From positions 62,001-126,000 of the forward strand of contig NZ_CAAJGK010000107.1 in the NCBI RefSeq assembly GCF_900996245.1: a stretch of DNA of 64,000 nt. Direction: 5' to 3'. Both the position numbers and the translations under genes were made by a program. Every line of letters starts with the position of its first letter. The stretch's first letter is position 1. Below, piece by piece: positions 43,709-53,221 of this stretch. This DNA is from Paraburkholderia sp. BCC1886 (GTDB lineage: Bacteria > Pseudomonadota > Gammaproteobacteria > Burkholderiales > Burkholderiaceae). The notes under the pieces are model-generated. The model searched no databases. It was not told the origin of the DNA and worked only from the letters and a program-made list of their open reading frames with translations.

Positions 43709-45010
43709 TCAGCGCTCCAGAATCGCGACGACGCCTTGGCCGCCCGCCGCGCAGATCGAGATCAGTCCGCGCGCGGTGCCGGCCGGTTTGTCGAGTTGCG
43801 CGAGCAGCTTGGCCAGCCCAGCGACGATCCGCCCGCCGGTCGCCGCAAACGGGTGGCCGGTTGCGAGCGAACTGCCGTTCACATTCAGCTTCGTGCGATC
43901 GATCGCGCCGAGCGGCGCGGACAAACCGAGTTGCGTGCGGCAATACTCTTCGTCCTGCCATGCGGTGAGCGTGCACAGTACCTGTGCCGCAAACGCCTCG
44001 TGGATTTCGTAGTAATCGAAGTCCTGCAAGGTGAGTCCGGCACGGGCGAGCATACGCGGTACCGCGTAGGCGGGCGCCATCAGCAAGCCTTCTTTCTTGT
44101 CGAAGAAATCGACCGCGGCGCTTTCCGACCAGCTCAGATAAGCCAGCACGGGCAGTCCACGCGCGGCGGCCCATGCCTCGCTCGCGAGCAGCACCGCGGA
44201 CGCGCCGTCGGTCAACGGCGTCGAGTTGCCCGCGGTCAGCGTGCCGGCGTCGCGGTCGAACACCGGCTTCAAACCCGCGAGCTTTTCGAGCGTCAGGTCT
44301 GCGCGCAGGTTGTTGTCACGGGCGAGGCCGCGATACGGCGTCATCAGATCGTTGACGAAACCGCGCGCATAAGCGTCCGCAAGCTTGCGATGACTCTCGT
44401 AGGCGAGTGCGTCCTGAGCCTCGCGCGAAATGTTCCAGCGCTTGGCCATCAACTCGCAATGTTCGCCCATCGAGAGTCCCGTACGCGGCTCGCCGTTACG
44501 CGGCAACAGCGGCTTGAAAAACATCCCCGGGCGCAGTTTGGTCAACGCGCCGACACGTTGTCCGGTGCTGCGGCCGCGGTTGGCTTCGAGCAGGATCTTG
44601 CGCATCTTTTCGTTGACGCCGATGGGCGCGTCCGAAGTCGTATCGACGCCGCCCGCAATGCCGGCTTCGATCTGTCCGAGGGCGATCTTGTTGGCGACCA
44701 GGATTGCCGCTTCGAGTCCGGTGCCGCACGCCTGCTGCACGTCGTAGGCGGGGGTTTCCCTGGCGAGCGTAGTGGACAGCACGGACTCGCGCGTCAGGTT
44801 GAAATCGCGCGAATGCTTGATGACCGCGCCGGCCGCGACTTCACCCAGACGTTCGCCATGCAGGTTGTAGCGATCGATCAGGCCTTGCAGCGTGAACGTC
44901 AGCATGTCCTGATTCGACGCCGTCGCGTAGGTGGTGTTCGAGCGGGCAAACGGAATCCGGTTGCCCCCGACGATGGCGACGCGGCGCACGGCTGGCAGCG
45001 GGTTGGACAT
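43709..45010 (-). CDS. fadI: Acetyl-CoA C-acyltransferase (FadI/FadA2-type thiolase)
   Basis: This is the thiolytic last step of beta-oxidation. The 433 residues have the nucleophile Cys95 in VQQACGTGLEAA, the catalytic His in YYEIHEAFAAQV, and the C-terminal Cys loop ISICAAGGQGVVAI. Length fits FadI-like thiolases (about 430-440), not the shorter 390-residue AtoB/PhaA type. AAAAAGGAG precedes the ATG. Located between maoC and fadD, it should take the 3-ketoacyl-CoA made by the FabG-like enzyme two genes upstream. Confidence 0.92.
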   Translation of the reverse strand: MSNPLPAVRRVAIVGGNRIPFARSNTTYATASNQDMLTFTLQGLIDRYNLHGERLGEVAAGAVIKHSRDFNLTRESVLSTTLARETPAYDVQQACGTGLEAAILVANKIALGQIEAGIAGGVDTTSDAPIGVNEKMRKILLEANRGRSTGQRVGALTKLRPGMFFKPLLPRNGEPRTGLSMGEHCELMAKRWNISREAQDALAYESHRKLADAYARGFVNDLMTPYRGLARDNNLRADLTLEKLAGLKPVFDRDAGTLTAGNSTPLTDGASAVLLASEAWAAARGLPVLAYLSWSESAAVDFFDKKEGLLMAPAYAVPRMLARAGLTLQDFDYYEIHEAFAAQVLCTLTAWQDEEYCRTQLGLSAPLGAIDRTKLNVNGSSLATGHPFAATGGRIVAGLAKLLAQLDKPAGTARGLISICAAGGQGVVAILER

Positions 45011-45106
45011 GCTCGGCTCTCCTTTTTCCTTGAAGCGTTTTCTGGTGGATGAACAGGGTGATGCGCTTACTTTGCGTCGTACATGGCGGGTTCCGTGCGG
45101 CGCGCG

Positions 45107-46054
45107 TCATTGCAGCCGCCATTGCATGCGGCCGCGCAAATGCGGCTTTTCGCCGGCGATGTCACGCACTTCGAGTTCCCGCTCGATCAGCGAGGGTGAC
45201 GCGCTCCACAACGTGGCTTCGCCCGGCAGCAGCATCGGCACCTTGAACTCGGCGGACAGCGTGGCTTCGGCGAGCGGCTTGGGCGGTTGCAGCGCGGCGG
45301 CGGCGCGCGCGAGTGTCCACATGCCATGCGCGATCGCGCGAGGAAAACCGAATGCTTTCGCCGAGAGCGCGGTGACGTGAATCGGGTTGTAGTCGCCGGA
45401 TACTTTGGCGTAATCGCGGCCGAGCTGCGGCGGCAGTTGCCAGCGTGCGATGCGCTGCAACGCGTCCGTGTGCACGTCGAGTGCGTCGAGCGGGTCGCCG
45501 CTCGCGGAGACGCCGCGCTTCAGATAGACGCTGTCGCCGTCCCATACCGCTTCGCCGCGCCGGTACATGCGCGTGTGCAGCACCAAGGCCTGGCCCTTGT
45601 CGTGGCGCAGCAGCGCGCCGAATTCGACTTCGACGCGCAACATGTCGCCTGGCGTGAGCGGCTGACGCAGTCGCACGTGGTTGCTCAGATGAACGAGCCC
45701 GAGCGCGGGCCATGGAAACGTCGGATCGGTGAGCAGCAGCAGATGCAGCGGAAACGCGAGCAGATGCGGATAGGTGAGCGGCACGCCATGCTCGGGAATG
45801 AAGCCGCATACGCGGGCGTAACGGGTGATCGCTTCGGGTTCGAGCGCGACGGCGGGGCGCACCAGACGCAACGCAGGCAGTTGCGCGGCGCGTCCGCGTT
45901 TGACGATGCCGGTGAGCGCGCGCGAGTAGAGTCTGGCCGGCGCGGGCAGCGGTTCGACGACCAGCGTCTTTGCGCGACGCCCGGCGCTGTCCGTTGCGTC
46001 CGACGCGCGGCGCCCGCCCGGATCGCCTGAAGATGGATCACCCGGTTCGCGCAT
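45107..46054 (-). CDS. MaoC-family enoyl-CoA hydratase (HtdX-like)
   Basis: This is a double-hotdog (R)-specific hydratase of 315 residues. The ATG at 46054 lies 2 nt after the fabG stop; a longer frame would overlap fabG by 78 nt and is rejected. The N-terminal ~35 residues are a polar extension. The first hotdog half is degenerate. The C-terminal half holds the hydratase-2 motif YAKVSGDYNPIHVT, with the catalytic Asp/His pair, and GFPRAIAHGMWTL. It probably interconverts trans-2-enoyl-CoA and (R)-3-hydroxyacyl-CoA. The gene order beside a long FabG resembles htdX-fabG4 of Mycobacterium tuberculosis. Confidence 0.9.
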   Translation of the reverse strand: MREPGDPSSGDPGGRRASDATDSAGRRAKTLVVEPLPAPARLYSRALTGIVKRGRAAQLPALRLVRPAVALEPEAITRYARVCGFIPEHGVPLTYPHLLAFPLHLLLLTDPTFPWPALGLVHLSNHVRLRQPLTPGDMLRVEVEFGALLRHDKGQALVLHTRMYRRGEAVWDGDSVYLKRGVSASGDPLDALDVHTDALQRIARWQLPPQLGRDYAKVSGDYNPIHVTALSAKAFGFPRAIAHGMWTLARAAAALQPPKPLAEATLSAEFKVPMLLPGEATLWSASPSLIERELEVRDIAGEKPHLRGRMQWRLQ

Positions 46055-46056
46055 CG

Positions 46057-47505
46057 TCAGGCTCCGATCAGGCTTTGGCCGCAAACCCGCACGACCTGGC
46101 CGCTTACGCCCGCCGATCCGGGATGCGCGAGCCACGCGATGGTCTGCGCGACGTCCACCGGCTGGCCGCCCTGGCTCATCGAATTCATGCGGCGGCCGGC
46201 CTCGCGGATGGTCAGCGGAATTTTCGCGGTCATTTGCGTTTCGATGAAGCCCGGCGCGACTGCATTGATGGTGATGCCGCGCGCACGCAGATGCGGCGCC
46301 ATGCTTTGCACCCGGCCGATCACGCCGGCTTTCGAGGTCGCATAATTGGTCTGGCCGAGATTGCCGGCAATCCCGCTGATCGACGAGACGCCGATAATGC
46401 GCCCGCCCTCGCGCAGAATGCCGGCCGCGAGCAGCGCGTCGTCAATGCGTTCCTGCGCGCTGAGATTGATGTCGATGACGCTTTGCCACGCGGCGTCGGT
46501 CATCTTCGCGATGGTTTTGTCCTTCGTGATGCCGGCGTTGTGCACGACGATATCCACGCCTTCTTCGGCGAGTGCGGCGGCGATCTGCGCGGGCGCTTCG
46601 GGCGCGGCGATATCGAAGGTGAGGGCGGTGCCGTTCAACTGGCGCATCGTCGTTTCCAGCGCGTCGCGCGCCGATGGAATGTCGATGCCGATCACGTGCG
46701 CGCCGTCAGCCGCGAGGACGCTCGCGATAGCCGCGCCGATGCCGCGAGCGGCACCGGTGACGACCGCGCGTTTGCCGGCGAGTGGGCGTTTCCAGTCGAG
46801 GGGCAGCGCGGCTTGCAGGGATGCGAGGTCGGTGGCGGCGCTGCTGCTCGCAGTGTCTACGCTCGCTTCGATCCGCACGACCTGTCCCGACACATACGCC
46901 GATCGCGGCGACAGAAAGAACCGCAGCGTTGCTTCGATCCCGCTCTCGGCGCCCGGCGTCACATACAGCAGATTCGCGGTGATCCCACGTCGTGCTTCCT
47001 TGCCGAGCGAACGCGTCAGGCCTTCGAGCGCGCGTTGCACGGTCCACTGGCGCGGCGTGCTGCAGCTTTCCGGCGGCCGTCCCAATACGACGATGCGACC
47101 GCATTTGCCGAGCGAGCGCAGCGTGTCGTGAAAGAACGCATGCAGCGGTTCGAGTTGCGTGCTGTCTTCGATACCGCTCGCGTCGAACAGCAGCGCGGCA
47201 AGCTTTGCCGACGAGCCCGGGTCGGCCGCTTCGAAACGCCCGGTCATCAGTTCGTGGCGATTCGCGAGCGGCACCCATTGCCCGACGCTTTCGTGCGCGA
47301 CGCTCGTCACGCCGATGCTCGCGACGAGATCCGCCAGCGCATCGAGCAGTTGCGGTTCGCGTGCCGCGCCGATCGCGACAAGGCCGTCGAATTCGGGCCG
47401 CTCCGGTCGATAGCGTCGCAGCACTTCGGGCTTCGGCAAGCCGAGCGAGCGCGCGAGGCTCGCGCCGAACGGCGAATTGACGAAGTTGAGGTAAGAGTCT
47501 TTCAT
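46057..47505 (-). CDS. High-molecular-weight 3-oxoacyl reductase (FabG4-like, two Rossmann domains)
   Basis: This is an NAD(P)-dependent (R)-3-hydroxyacyl/3-oxoacyl reductase. The ATG at 47505 gives 482 residues; a GTG 24 nt upstream is the alternative. That is twice a normal FabG. The N-terminal ~200 residues form a degenerate Rossmann-like half. The C-terminal half is a full SDR: TGAARGIGAAIA cofactor motif, NNAG-equivalent VVHNAGITKD, catalytic Ser in GVSSISGIAG, and Tyr/Lys in NYATSKAG. This architecture is that of HMW FabG enzymes such as mycobacterial FabG4, which act on CoA esters. It is translationally close to maoC. Confidence 0.92.
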   Translation of the reverse strand: MKDSYLNFVNSPFGASLARSLGLPKPEVLRRYRPERPEFDGLVAIGAAREPQLLDALADLVASIGVTSVAHESVGQWVPLANRHELMTGRFEAADPGSSAKLAALLFDASGIEDSTQLEPLHAFFHDTLRSLGKCGRIVVLGRPPESCSTPRQWTVQRALEGLTRSLGKEARRGITANLLYVTPGAESGIEATLRFFLSPRSAYVSGQVVRIEASVDTASSSAATDLASLQAALPLDWKRPLAGKRAVVTGAARGIGAAIASVLAADGAHVIGIDIPSARDALETTMRQLNGTALTFDIAAPEAPAQIAAALAEEGVDIVVHNAGITKDKTIAKMTDAAWQSVIDINLSAQERIDDALLAAGILREGGRIIGVSSISGIAGNLGQTNYATSKAGVIGRVQSMAPHLRARGITINAVAPGFIETQMTAKIPLTIREAGRRMNSMSQGGQPVDVAQTIAWLAHPGSAGVSGQVVRVCGQSLIGA

Positions 47506-47635
47506 CGGGTTCGATGCTCCGCTGGCCACGTGAGGTCTTCGCGCAGAAAGGCCCGCGAAAAACGCATCACATGGGTCAGTTTGCGCTGAGCCGGGCGCGC
47601 TCGACGAGCGGCGCCGGCCGGGTTATCCGGACCGC

Positions 47636-50134
47636 TCAGGCGGCCATTTCCAGCGATTTCTCGAGCGCGTCCTTGCGTTTTTGCAGGCTTGCGACCATGT
47701 CGAAGTCGGCCGGGAAATCGTCGACCTTCACGACCAGCGCACCGTAACGCGCATAGTCTTCGAGCACGCGGCGATCGTCGGCGTCGATCAGGCCTTTCTT
47801 CTGTGCGGCGTCGGTCCAGGCGGCCAGATTCGACAGGCTTTGCGGCATTGGCGCGAGCAGGCCCTGCTTGACCGCATCGCGCAGCTTCTGGTCGATCTGC
47901 GTGAAGCGCGGGTTCAGTTCGAACACGAGTTCGCCGTAACCGAGCGCGTCGACATCCGGATGCGGCACGTACGAGTCGGACACGAGACGGTTGCGCGCTG
48001 CGCCGGGTGTCTGCATCAATTCGGCGATGGCCGTGCCAAGACGGTCCGACGGTTCGCGATACGGCAGGCCGAACGGAAACGCGAGGACGCGCACCAGTCC
48101 GGCAGCCAGACGGTTCGGGTAATTGGCGAGCACGCCGTCGAGCGCGTGTTGCGCCTTGTACAGCGAATCTTCGACGCCCCAGCGCACCAGCGGCAGGTCG
48201 CTCTCCTGACGGCCTTCGTCTTCGAAACGCTTGAGCGTCGCCGAGATCAGATACAACTGCGACAGCACGTCGCCGAGCCGGCCCGAAATACGCTCACGAC
48301 GTTTCAGGTCGCCGCCGAGCACGAACATGGAGACATCGGCAAGCAACGCGAACGCGGTCGAGATGCGGGTGGCGGCGCGATAGTACGCATGCAGCGGCGC
48401 ATGCGCCTTCGTCGGTCCGGCAATGAACGCGCCGCCCGTGATGCCGTACACGAAACTGCGCACGACGTTCGACAGCGTGAAGCTCACGTGACCGAAGAAC
48501 GCCGCGTCGAAATCGCGCAACGCCTTCGCGCGATCCGTCTCGCGGGTCGCGGCCATTTCCTTCAGCACGTACGGATGACAGCGGATCGCGCCCTGGCCGA
48601 AGATGATCAGGCAGCGCGTGAGGATGTTCGCGCCTTCCACGGTGATGGCGATCGGCACCTGCTGATAGGCGCGTGCGAGGAAGTTCGACGGTCCCATGCA
48701 AATGCCCTTGCCTGCGGCGATATCCATCCCGTCGTTGATGACGGCGCGTGCCCGCTCCGTGATGTGATACTTGGCGATCGCCGAAATGACCGACGGCTTT
48801 TCGCCGAGATCCACCGCATGCGCCGACAGGCGACGTGCGGCGTCCATCACGTAGAGGTTGCCGCCCATGCGCCCGAGCGCTTCCTGCACGCCCTCGAATT
48901 TGCCCACGGCGGTGCGGAACTGACGGCGCACGGCGGCATAGGCACCGGTGCCGCGCACGGCGATTTTCGCCATGCCCACGTTGGACGACGGCAGCGAAAT
49001 CGCGCGGCCCGCCGCGAGACATTCCATCAACATGCGCCAGCCGTTGCCGACCTGCTCGCGCCCGCCGATCACCCAGTCGAGCGGAATGAAAACGTCCTTG
49101 CCCGAGTTCGGGCCGTTCTGGAACACGGCGTTGAGCGGCCAGTGACGGCGGCCGATGTTGACGCCCGGATGGTCGGTCGGAATCAGCGCGCAGGTGATGC
49201 CCGGTTCGTTCTCCGTGCCGAGCAGATGGTCCGGGTCGAGCGCGCGGAAGGCGAGGCCGAGCACCGTGGCGATCGGCCCGAGGGTGATGTAGCGCTTGTC
49301 CCACGTGACGCGGAAGCCGAGCGTTTCGCGGCCTTCGAACGTTCCCTTGCAGACGATGCCGACGTCGGGAATCGCCGCTGCGTCGGAGCCGGCATAAGGG
49401 CTCGTCAGCGCGAAGCAGGGGATTTCGTCGCCGCGGGCGAGACGCGGCAGATAGTGGTTCTTTTGCTCTTCCGTGCCGTAGTGCATCAGCAGTTCGGCGG
49501 GGCCGAGCGAGTTCGGCACCATCACCGAGACTGCGGCGGCGGAACAGCGCGTCGCCAGCTTCATGATGACCTGCGAATGCGCGTAGGCGGAGAACTGCTT
49601 GCCGCCGTACTGCTTCGGAATGATCATGCCGAGAAAGCCGCGTTCCTTGACGAACTGCCAGGTTTGCGGCGAGAGGTCTTGCCAGACCATCGTGGTTTCC
49701 CAGTCGTTTGCGAGGTCGCACAACTGCTCGCATTCGACGTCGAGAAAGGATTGTTCTTCGGCGGTGAGCGTGGCCGGTCCGTAGCCGAGCAGCTTGTCCC
49801 AGTGCGGACGTCCCGAGAACAGATCGGCGTCCCACCAGACGGTGCCGGCTTCGATCGCGTCACGTTCGGTCGGCGACATCTCCGGCAAAATTTTGCGGAA
49901 GACGTCCAGTACCGGTCTGGTGAGCAGACGCCGGCGCAAAGGTTTGAAGGTAAGCAGCAAGGCGGGCAGGACGAAGACGATGGTCAGCACGGTGGTGGTC
50001 ACCGGACCGGCCGCGCCGCTCAGATGCGCGGCCGCCACCCAGACGATCATGAAGGCCAGCCACCATGCGGCACGCGCCTGAACGTAGACCAGCGCCAAAG
50101 CGGCGATGACGAGCACTAGGATGAACCACGGCAT
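47636..50134 (-). CDS. fadE: Membrane-associated acyl-CoA dehydrogenase FadE
   Basis: FadE catalyses the first oxidation of acyl-CoA. The 832 residues match the E. coli FadE type (814 aa). They begin with two or three N-terminal hydrophobic segments (residues 1-65) and a basic stretch (LRRRLLTRPVLD). The flavin acyl-CoA dehydrogenase core follows, with LGPAELLMHYGTEEQKNHYL, PCFALTSPYAGSDAA and AGRAISLPSSN, then the DUF1974-like C-terminal domain. A very strong ribosome site (AGGAGGAAA) precedes the ATG. It lies downstream of the TetR gene and is the first enzyme gene of the cluster. Confidence 0.95.
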   Translation of the reverse strand: MPWFILVLVIAALALVYVQARAAWWLAFMIVWVAAAHLSGAAGPVTTTVLTIVFVLPALLLTFKPLRRRLLTRPVLDVFRKILPEMSPTERDAIEAGTVWWDADLFSGRPHWDKLLGYGPATLTAEEQSFLDVECEQLCDLANDWETTMVWQDLSPQTWQFVKERGFLGMIIPKQYGGKQFSAYAHSQVIMKLATRCSAAAVSVMVPNSLGPAELLMHYGTEEQKNHYLPRLARGDEIPCFALTSPYAGSDAAAIPDVGIVCKGTFEGRETLGFRVTWDKRYITLGPIATVLGLAFRALDPDHLLGTENEPGITCALIPTDHPGVNIGRRHWPLNAVFQNGPNSGKDVFIPLDWVIGGREQVGNGWRMLMECLAAGRAISLPSSNVGMAKIAVRGTGAYAAVRRQFRTAVGKFEGVQEALGRMGGNLYVMDAARRLSAHAVDLGEKPSVISAIAKYHITERARAVINDGMDIAAGKGICMGPSNFLARAYQQVPIAITVEGANILTRCLIIFGQGAIRCHPYVLKEMAATRETDRAKALRDFDAAFFGHVSFTLSNVVRSFVYGITGGAFIAGPTKAHAPLHAYYRAATRISTAFALLADVSMFVLGGDLKRRERISGRLGDVLSQLYLISATLKRFEDEGRQESDLPLVRWGVEDSLYKAQHALDGVLANYPNRLAAGLVRVLAFPFGLPYREPSDRLGTAIAELMQTPGAARNRLVSDSYVPHPDVDALGYGELVFELNPRFTQIDQKLRDAVKQGLLAPMPQSLSNLAAWTDAAQKKGLIDADDRRVLEDYARYGALVVKVDDFPADFDMVASLQKRKDALEKSLEMAA

Positions 50135-50346
50135 GACGTTTCCTCCTGTTTCGATGATGCGTGCAAACGCCTCCGCGGATGCGGACGGTTTGCGTTATGT
50201 TGATCTTTCCGCGGACGGTGTCTCTGGTTCCGTCTGCGTGTGTTCTGCTGGGTTGCTGCTCGCGCTCGTTGATTCTTTATTCGTCGATTCGTGTGCTTGT
50301 CGCGGTTGCGGTTCGACAGTTTGAATCCGGTTACGTGCGGGAATTA

Positions 50347-50389
50347 GACGTGTGACTCAGGTGTGCTTCGTGCTGCCGGGTCACACGTC
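50347..50389. repeat. 10-bp inverted repeat between tetR and fadE
   Basis: GACGTGTGAC (50347-50356) and GTCACACGTC (50380-50389) are perfect inverted copies separated by 23 nt, just after the tetR stop on the minus strand. There is no T-tract; an mRNA hairpin or a protein-binding site are the options. Confidence 0.7.
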
Positions 50390-50407
50390 GTTGCTGCGTG
50401 GTCGAAG

Positions 50408-51289
50408 CTATGCGAGGCCGTGCATCGCGTGATGAGACGAACTCGCTTCGATGCTGCCGCTACGGCGTTCGCCATCCGTCGATGCCGACGATGCTTCGGC
50501 CGTGCCGTTATGCTCCGATGCGAATTCGGCGGCCGCGTTGCCTTGCCCGGCTGCGGCCGGTTCCCCGGAACCCGGCGTGCCGCTCTCGGCTGCATCGCCC
50601 AACACGGCGGCGAAGGTCGCCAGTTGCGAGCCGTCAGGCAGCGGGGCTTTGAGTGCGGCCACCATGAGCGAGGCGAGGCGTGCGATCAGTTGCAGATCGT
50701 TCATCGACTTGCCTTGCGAGAACTCCGAAATCAGGCTGTCGGTGTCGGTGCCGGCCAGCACACCCGACAGCGCACCGATCGCGAAGTGCAGACGCCAGCC
50801 CAGTTCTTCACGCGGCAGATGCGGCAATGCACGCTGGAACGCATCGAAGAAGCGGATGGCCACCGACTCGTAATGCGCATTCAGAAAGTCGCGGATGAAC
50901 GCCGAGGGATCGGTATAAGCGCGTCCCAGCAATCGCAGAAACGCCTTGCCGCCCACTTTCGGATCGCGCGACAGACGCAAGGCCGGAATGAACATCGCAC
51001 CGAGCACGTGCTCGCAGGTGAGCCTGTTGCCAAGCATCGCGTCGAATCGATCGAGCAGCTTGACGCGTTCCTGATTGAGCCGGTCGAGCCGGCGTGACAG
51101 CATCGAGTGAATCAGCGATTCCTTGCTGCCGAAGTGATAGTTGACCGCAGCGAGATTCACCTCGGCGCGGGATGTGATCTGACGGAGCGACATCGCCTCG
51201 TAGCCGCATTCTATGAAGAGTGTTTCGGCGGAATCGAGGATGCGTGACTTCGTATCGCCGGCGTGCCGGCCTGTTGTGCGAACTGCCAT
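50408..51289 (-). CDS. TetR-family regulator of the fatty-acid cluster
   Basis: The ATG at 51289 (GGGAG upstream) gives 293 residues. The N-terminal HTH is clear: SRILDSAETLFIECGYEAMS followed by LRQITSRAEVNLAAVNYHFGSKESLIHSML. The ligand domain follows (to about residue 215). The C-terminal 75 residues are a low-complexity Ser/Ala/Gly/Glu tail, unusual for the family. Its position directly upstream of fadE, on the same strand, makes it the likely acyl-CoA-responsive repressor of fadE-fabG-maoC-fadI-fadD; this is inferred from context. A candidate operator lies 45 nt before its start. Confidence 0.92.
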   Translation of the reverse strand: MAVRTTGRHAGDTKSRILDSAETLFIECGYEAMSLRQITSRAEVNLAAVNYHFGSKESLIHSMLSRRLDRLNQERVKLLDRFDAMLGNRLTCEHVLGAMFIPALRLSRDPKVGGKAFLRLLGRAYTDPSAFIRDFLNAHYESVAIRFFDAFQRALPHLPREELGWRLHFAIGALSGVLAGTDTDSLISEFSQGKSMNDLQLIARLASLMVAALKAPLPDGSQLATFAAVLGDAAESGTPGSGEPAAAGQGNAAAEFASEHNGTAEASSASTDGERRSGSIEASSSHHAMHGLA

Positions 51290-51333
51290 GTTGCGTCTCC
51301 CAGTTGCCGGGCATCCGGCCCGCAAACAAGCGA

Positions 51334-51351
51334 TTCAAATGTCGATTTGAA
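51334..51351. promoter_or_regulatory. Candidate TetR operator
   Basis: TTCAAAT-GTCG-ATTTGAA is a perfect inverted repeat with 7-bp arms, 45 bp upstream of the tetR ATG. A related but less symmetric word (GTTCGACAGTTTGAATCC, 50311-50328) lies in the fadE upstream region. Confidence 0.6.
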
Positions 51352-51487
51352 ACAGCCGTTTTTTTCAGGATAAAAAAATACTAGGTTCCGATCAAGGGTC
51401 CGTTGTGGACTAACTCCTCTAGAAGACCTGATGAAGGTCGGTTGCAAACCCCGCTCACAACGCCGCTGTACGCCTTGGCGAGCGGCA

Positions 51488-51524
51488 ATAAAAAAGGCCG
51501 TTCCGATAAGAATCGGAACGGCCT
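51488..51524 (-). terminator. Terminator of the MFS gene
   Basis: Perfect 13-bp stem (51495-51507 with 51512-51524), 4-nt loop, followed on the minus strand by a T-tract (A-run 51490-51495). It is correctly placed downstream of the MFS gene that ends at 51668. Two smaller hairpins lie between (about 51575-51620). Confidence 0.88.
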
Positions 51525-51667
51525 CGTATGGCTTGACTGCTTGTGCTGCTATTTGTTTGGCCTTGGCTTTTAGCTTTGGCTTCTTGCGAAGCCATGGCGG
51601 TTCGAGCCGCCTTGGCGCCTATTGTGCCTGATATTGGCTCGCTGAAATAGCCGTTTAGTTCGAACGC

Positions 51668-52888
51668 TTAAAGCTGCGCTGCAACCTGCTTGGCCGACTG
51701 CGTCATGTCGATACCGCGACGTTCGCGACTGAACGGAATCAACACGGCGATCACGACCGCCACGATGCCGATCACCACGGCCATCACCATCGCATAGTTG
51801 TTGCCGTGCGATTCGGCGGCGCTTGCTTGCAACGGACCGTTGACCGACGCGATCAGATTGCCGAGCTGGTACACGAGCCCGGGGAACGTCGCGCGAATTT
51901 CATCGGGCGAGATTTCGTTCAGATGCACGGGGATCACGCCCCACGCGCCTTGCACCGAGATCTGCATCAGGAACGCGCCGACGGCGAGCAACACCGGCGT
52001 CGTCGAGAAGGCCCACAACGGCAACACCGGCAATGCAATCAGCGCGGCGATGAAGATCGCGCGCTTGCGACCGATCTTTTCCGAAATCGAGCCGAAAAAC
52101 AGCCCGCCGATCATCGCGCCGACGTTCAGCGTGATCGTGATCCACGACACCGTGTGCGCATCGAACTGATGCTGCACACGCAGGAACGTCGGATACAGAT
52201 CCTGCGAGCCATGCGAGAAGAAGTTGAACGCGGTCATCAGGACGATCGCGTAAAGCGAGAGCTTGACGTTCTGTTTGAGCGTCGCGAGCAAACCGGGTCG
52301 CGTTTTCTTTTCGAGCGTCTGGAAGGCCGGCGATTCCGGCACGTGGGCACGCACATACAGCACGAGCAACGCGGGCAGCACGCCGACGAAGAACATGCCG
52401 CGCCAGCCGATGTATTGATAGAAAACACCGAACACGACCGACGCCAGCAGATACCCGCTCGGGTAACCTGCCTGCAGCAAACCGGAGACGAAGCCACGCG
52501 CTTTCGGCGGCACGGTTTCCATGGTCAGTGCGCCGCCGACGCCCCATTCGCCGCCCATCGCGATACCGAACAGTGCGCGCAAGACCAGCAACGTGGTGAG
52601 ATTGGGCGAGAAACCCGACAGCAATTCCAGCAACGAAAAGCACGCGATGTTGACCATCAGCGTGGGGCGGCGGCCGTACTTGTCGGCAAGCCAGCCGAAG
52701 ATCAATGCGCCGACCGGCCGCATCATCAAGGTCAGCATAATGCCAAAGGCAACTGCCGGGATTTTCGTATTGAATTCCGCTGCGATATCTTTCAATACGA
52801 ACACCATTAGAAAGAAATCGAATGCGTCGAGCGTCCAGCCTAGATAGGCAGCGATCGTGACGTTTCTTTGTTCCCTGGTCCAGCTCAT
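51668..52888 (-). CDS. MFS transporter, sialate/carboxylate:H+ symporter type
   Basis: This is a 406-residue, 12-helix major facilitator protein. It begins SWTREQRNVTIAAYLGWTLD-AFDFF, a start shared by SHS-type (NanT/JEN lactate-like) carriers. Motif A appears as GWLADKYGRRP and again in the second half as GSISEKIGRKRA. RALFGIAMGGEWGVGGALTMET is also characteristic of this subgroup. Import of an organic acid is likely; the substrate is not visible. It is followed by its own terminator and is transcribed divergently from the MAPEG gene. Confidence 0.88.
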   Translation of the reverse strand: MSWTREQRNVTIAAYLGWTLDAFDFFLMVFVLKDIAAEFNTKIPAVAFGIMLTLMMRPVGALIFGWLADKYGRRPTLMVNIACFSLLELLSGFSPNLTTLLVLRALFGIAMGGEWGVGGALTMETVPPKARGFVSGLLQAGYPSGYLLASVVFGVFYQYIGWRGMFFVGVLPALLVLYVRAHVPESPAFQTLEKKTRPGLLATLKQNVKLSLYAIVLMTAFNFFSHGSQDLYPTFLRVQHQFDAHTVSWITITLNVGAMIGGLFFGSISEKIGRKRAIFIAALIALPVLPLWAFSTTPVLLAVGAFLMQISVQGAWGVIPVHLNEISPDEIRATFPGLVYQLGNLIASVNGPLQASAAESHGNNYAMVMAVVIGIVAVVIAVLIPFSRERRGIDMTQSAKQVAAQL

Positions 52889-53221
52889 TGATTTTTCTCC
52901 TGAGTCTCTAATAACCCGTGTTTCACGACGGGCGGCTCTGCAGCCCCGTACGCCCCGTGGCTTGGGCTTCGAGCGAGTGTACGCTGACTGTTAAACGCTT
53001 GCATGAATGAACCGGCGTTTATCGGTATTAATACCTGGAATGAATTGGATCGTGAATCTCGATCTTTATCGAAATGTCGGGTAAATGTAATTATTGTATT
53101 TGCCCCGTTTGTCATGGCGTTTGTTTTTTGTAATGTTCCGGTAGATTTGCCGACCCGTTTATCGGTGCAATGGTGTCGCCCGAAAAACGCGGCGGATAGA
53201 GGAGATGCTCGCCCGATTCGG
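52889..53221. other. Divergent intergenic region, MFS gene / MAPEG gene
   Basis: AT-rich compared with its surroundings; no gene supported. A minus-strand reading frame through here and across the MAPEG gene has no family character. The MAPEG promoter is listed separately; the MFS promoter was not resolved. Confidence 0.5.

Noticed and set aside
47681..50119. 812-codon plus-strand open frame across fadE
   Set aside because: Shadow of fadE, which has all family motifs.
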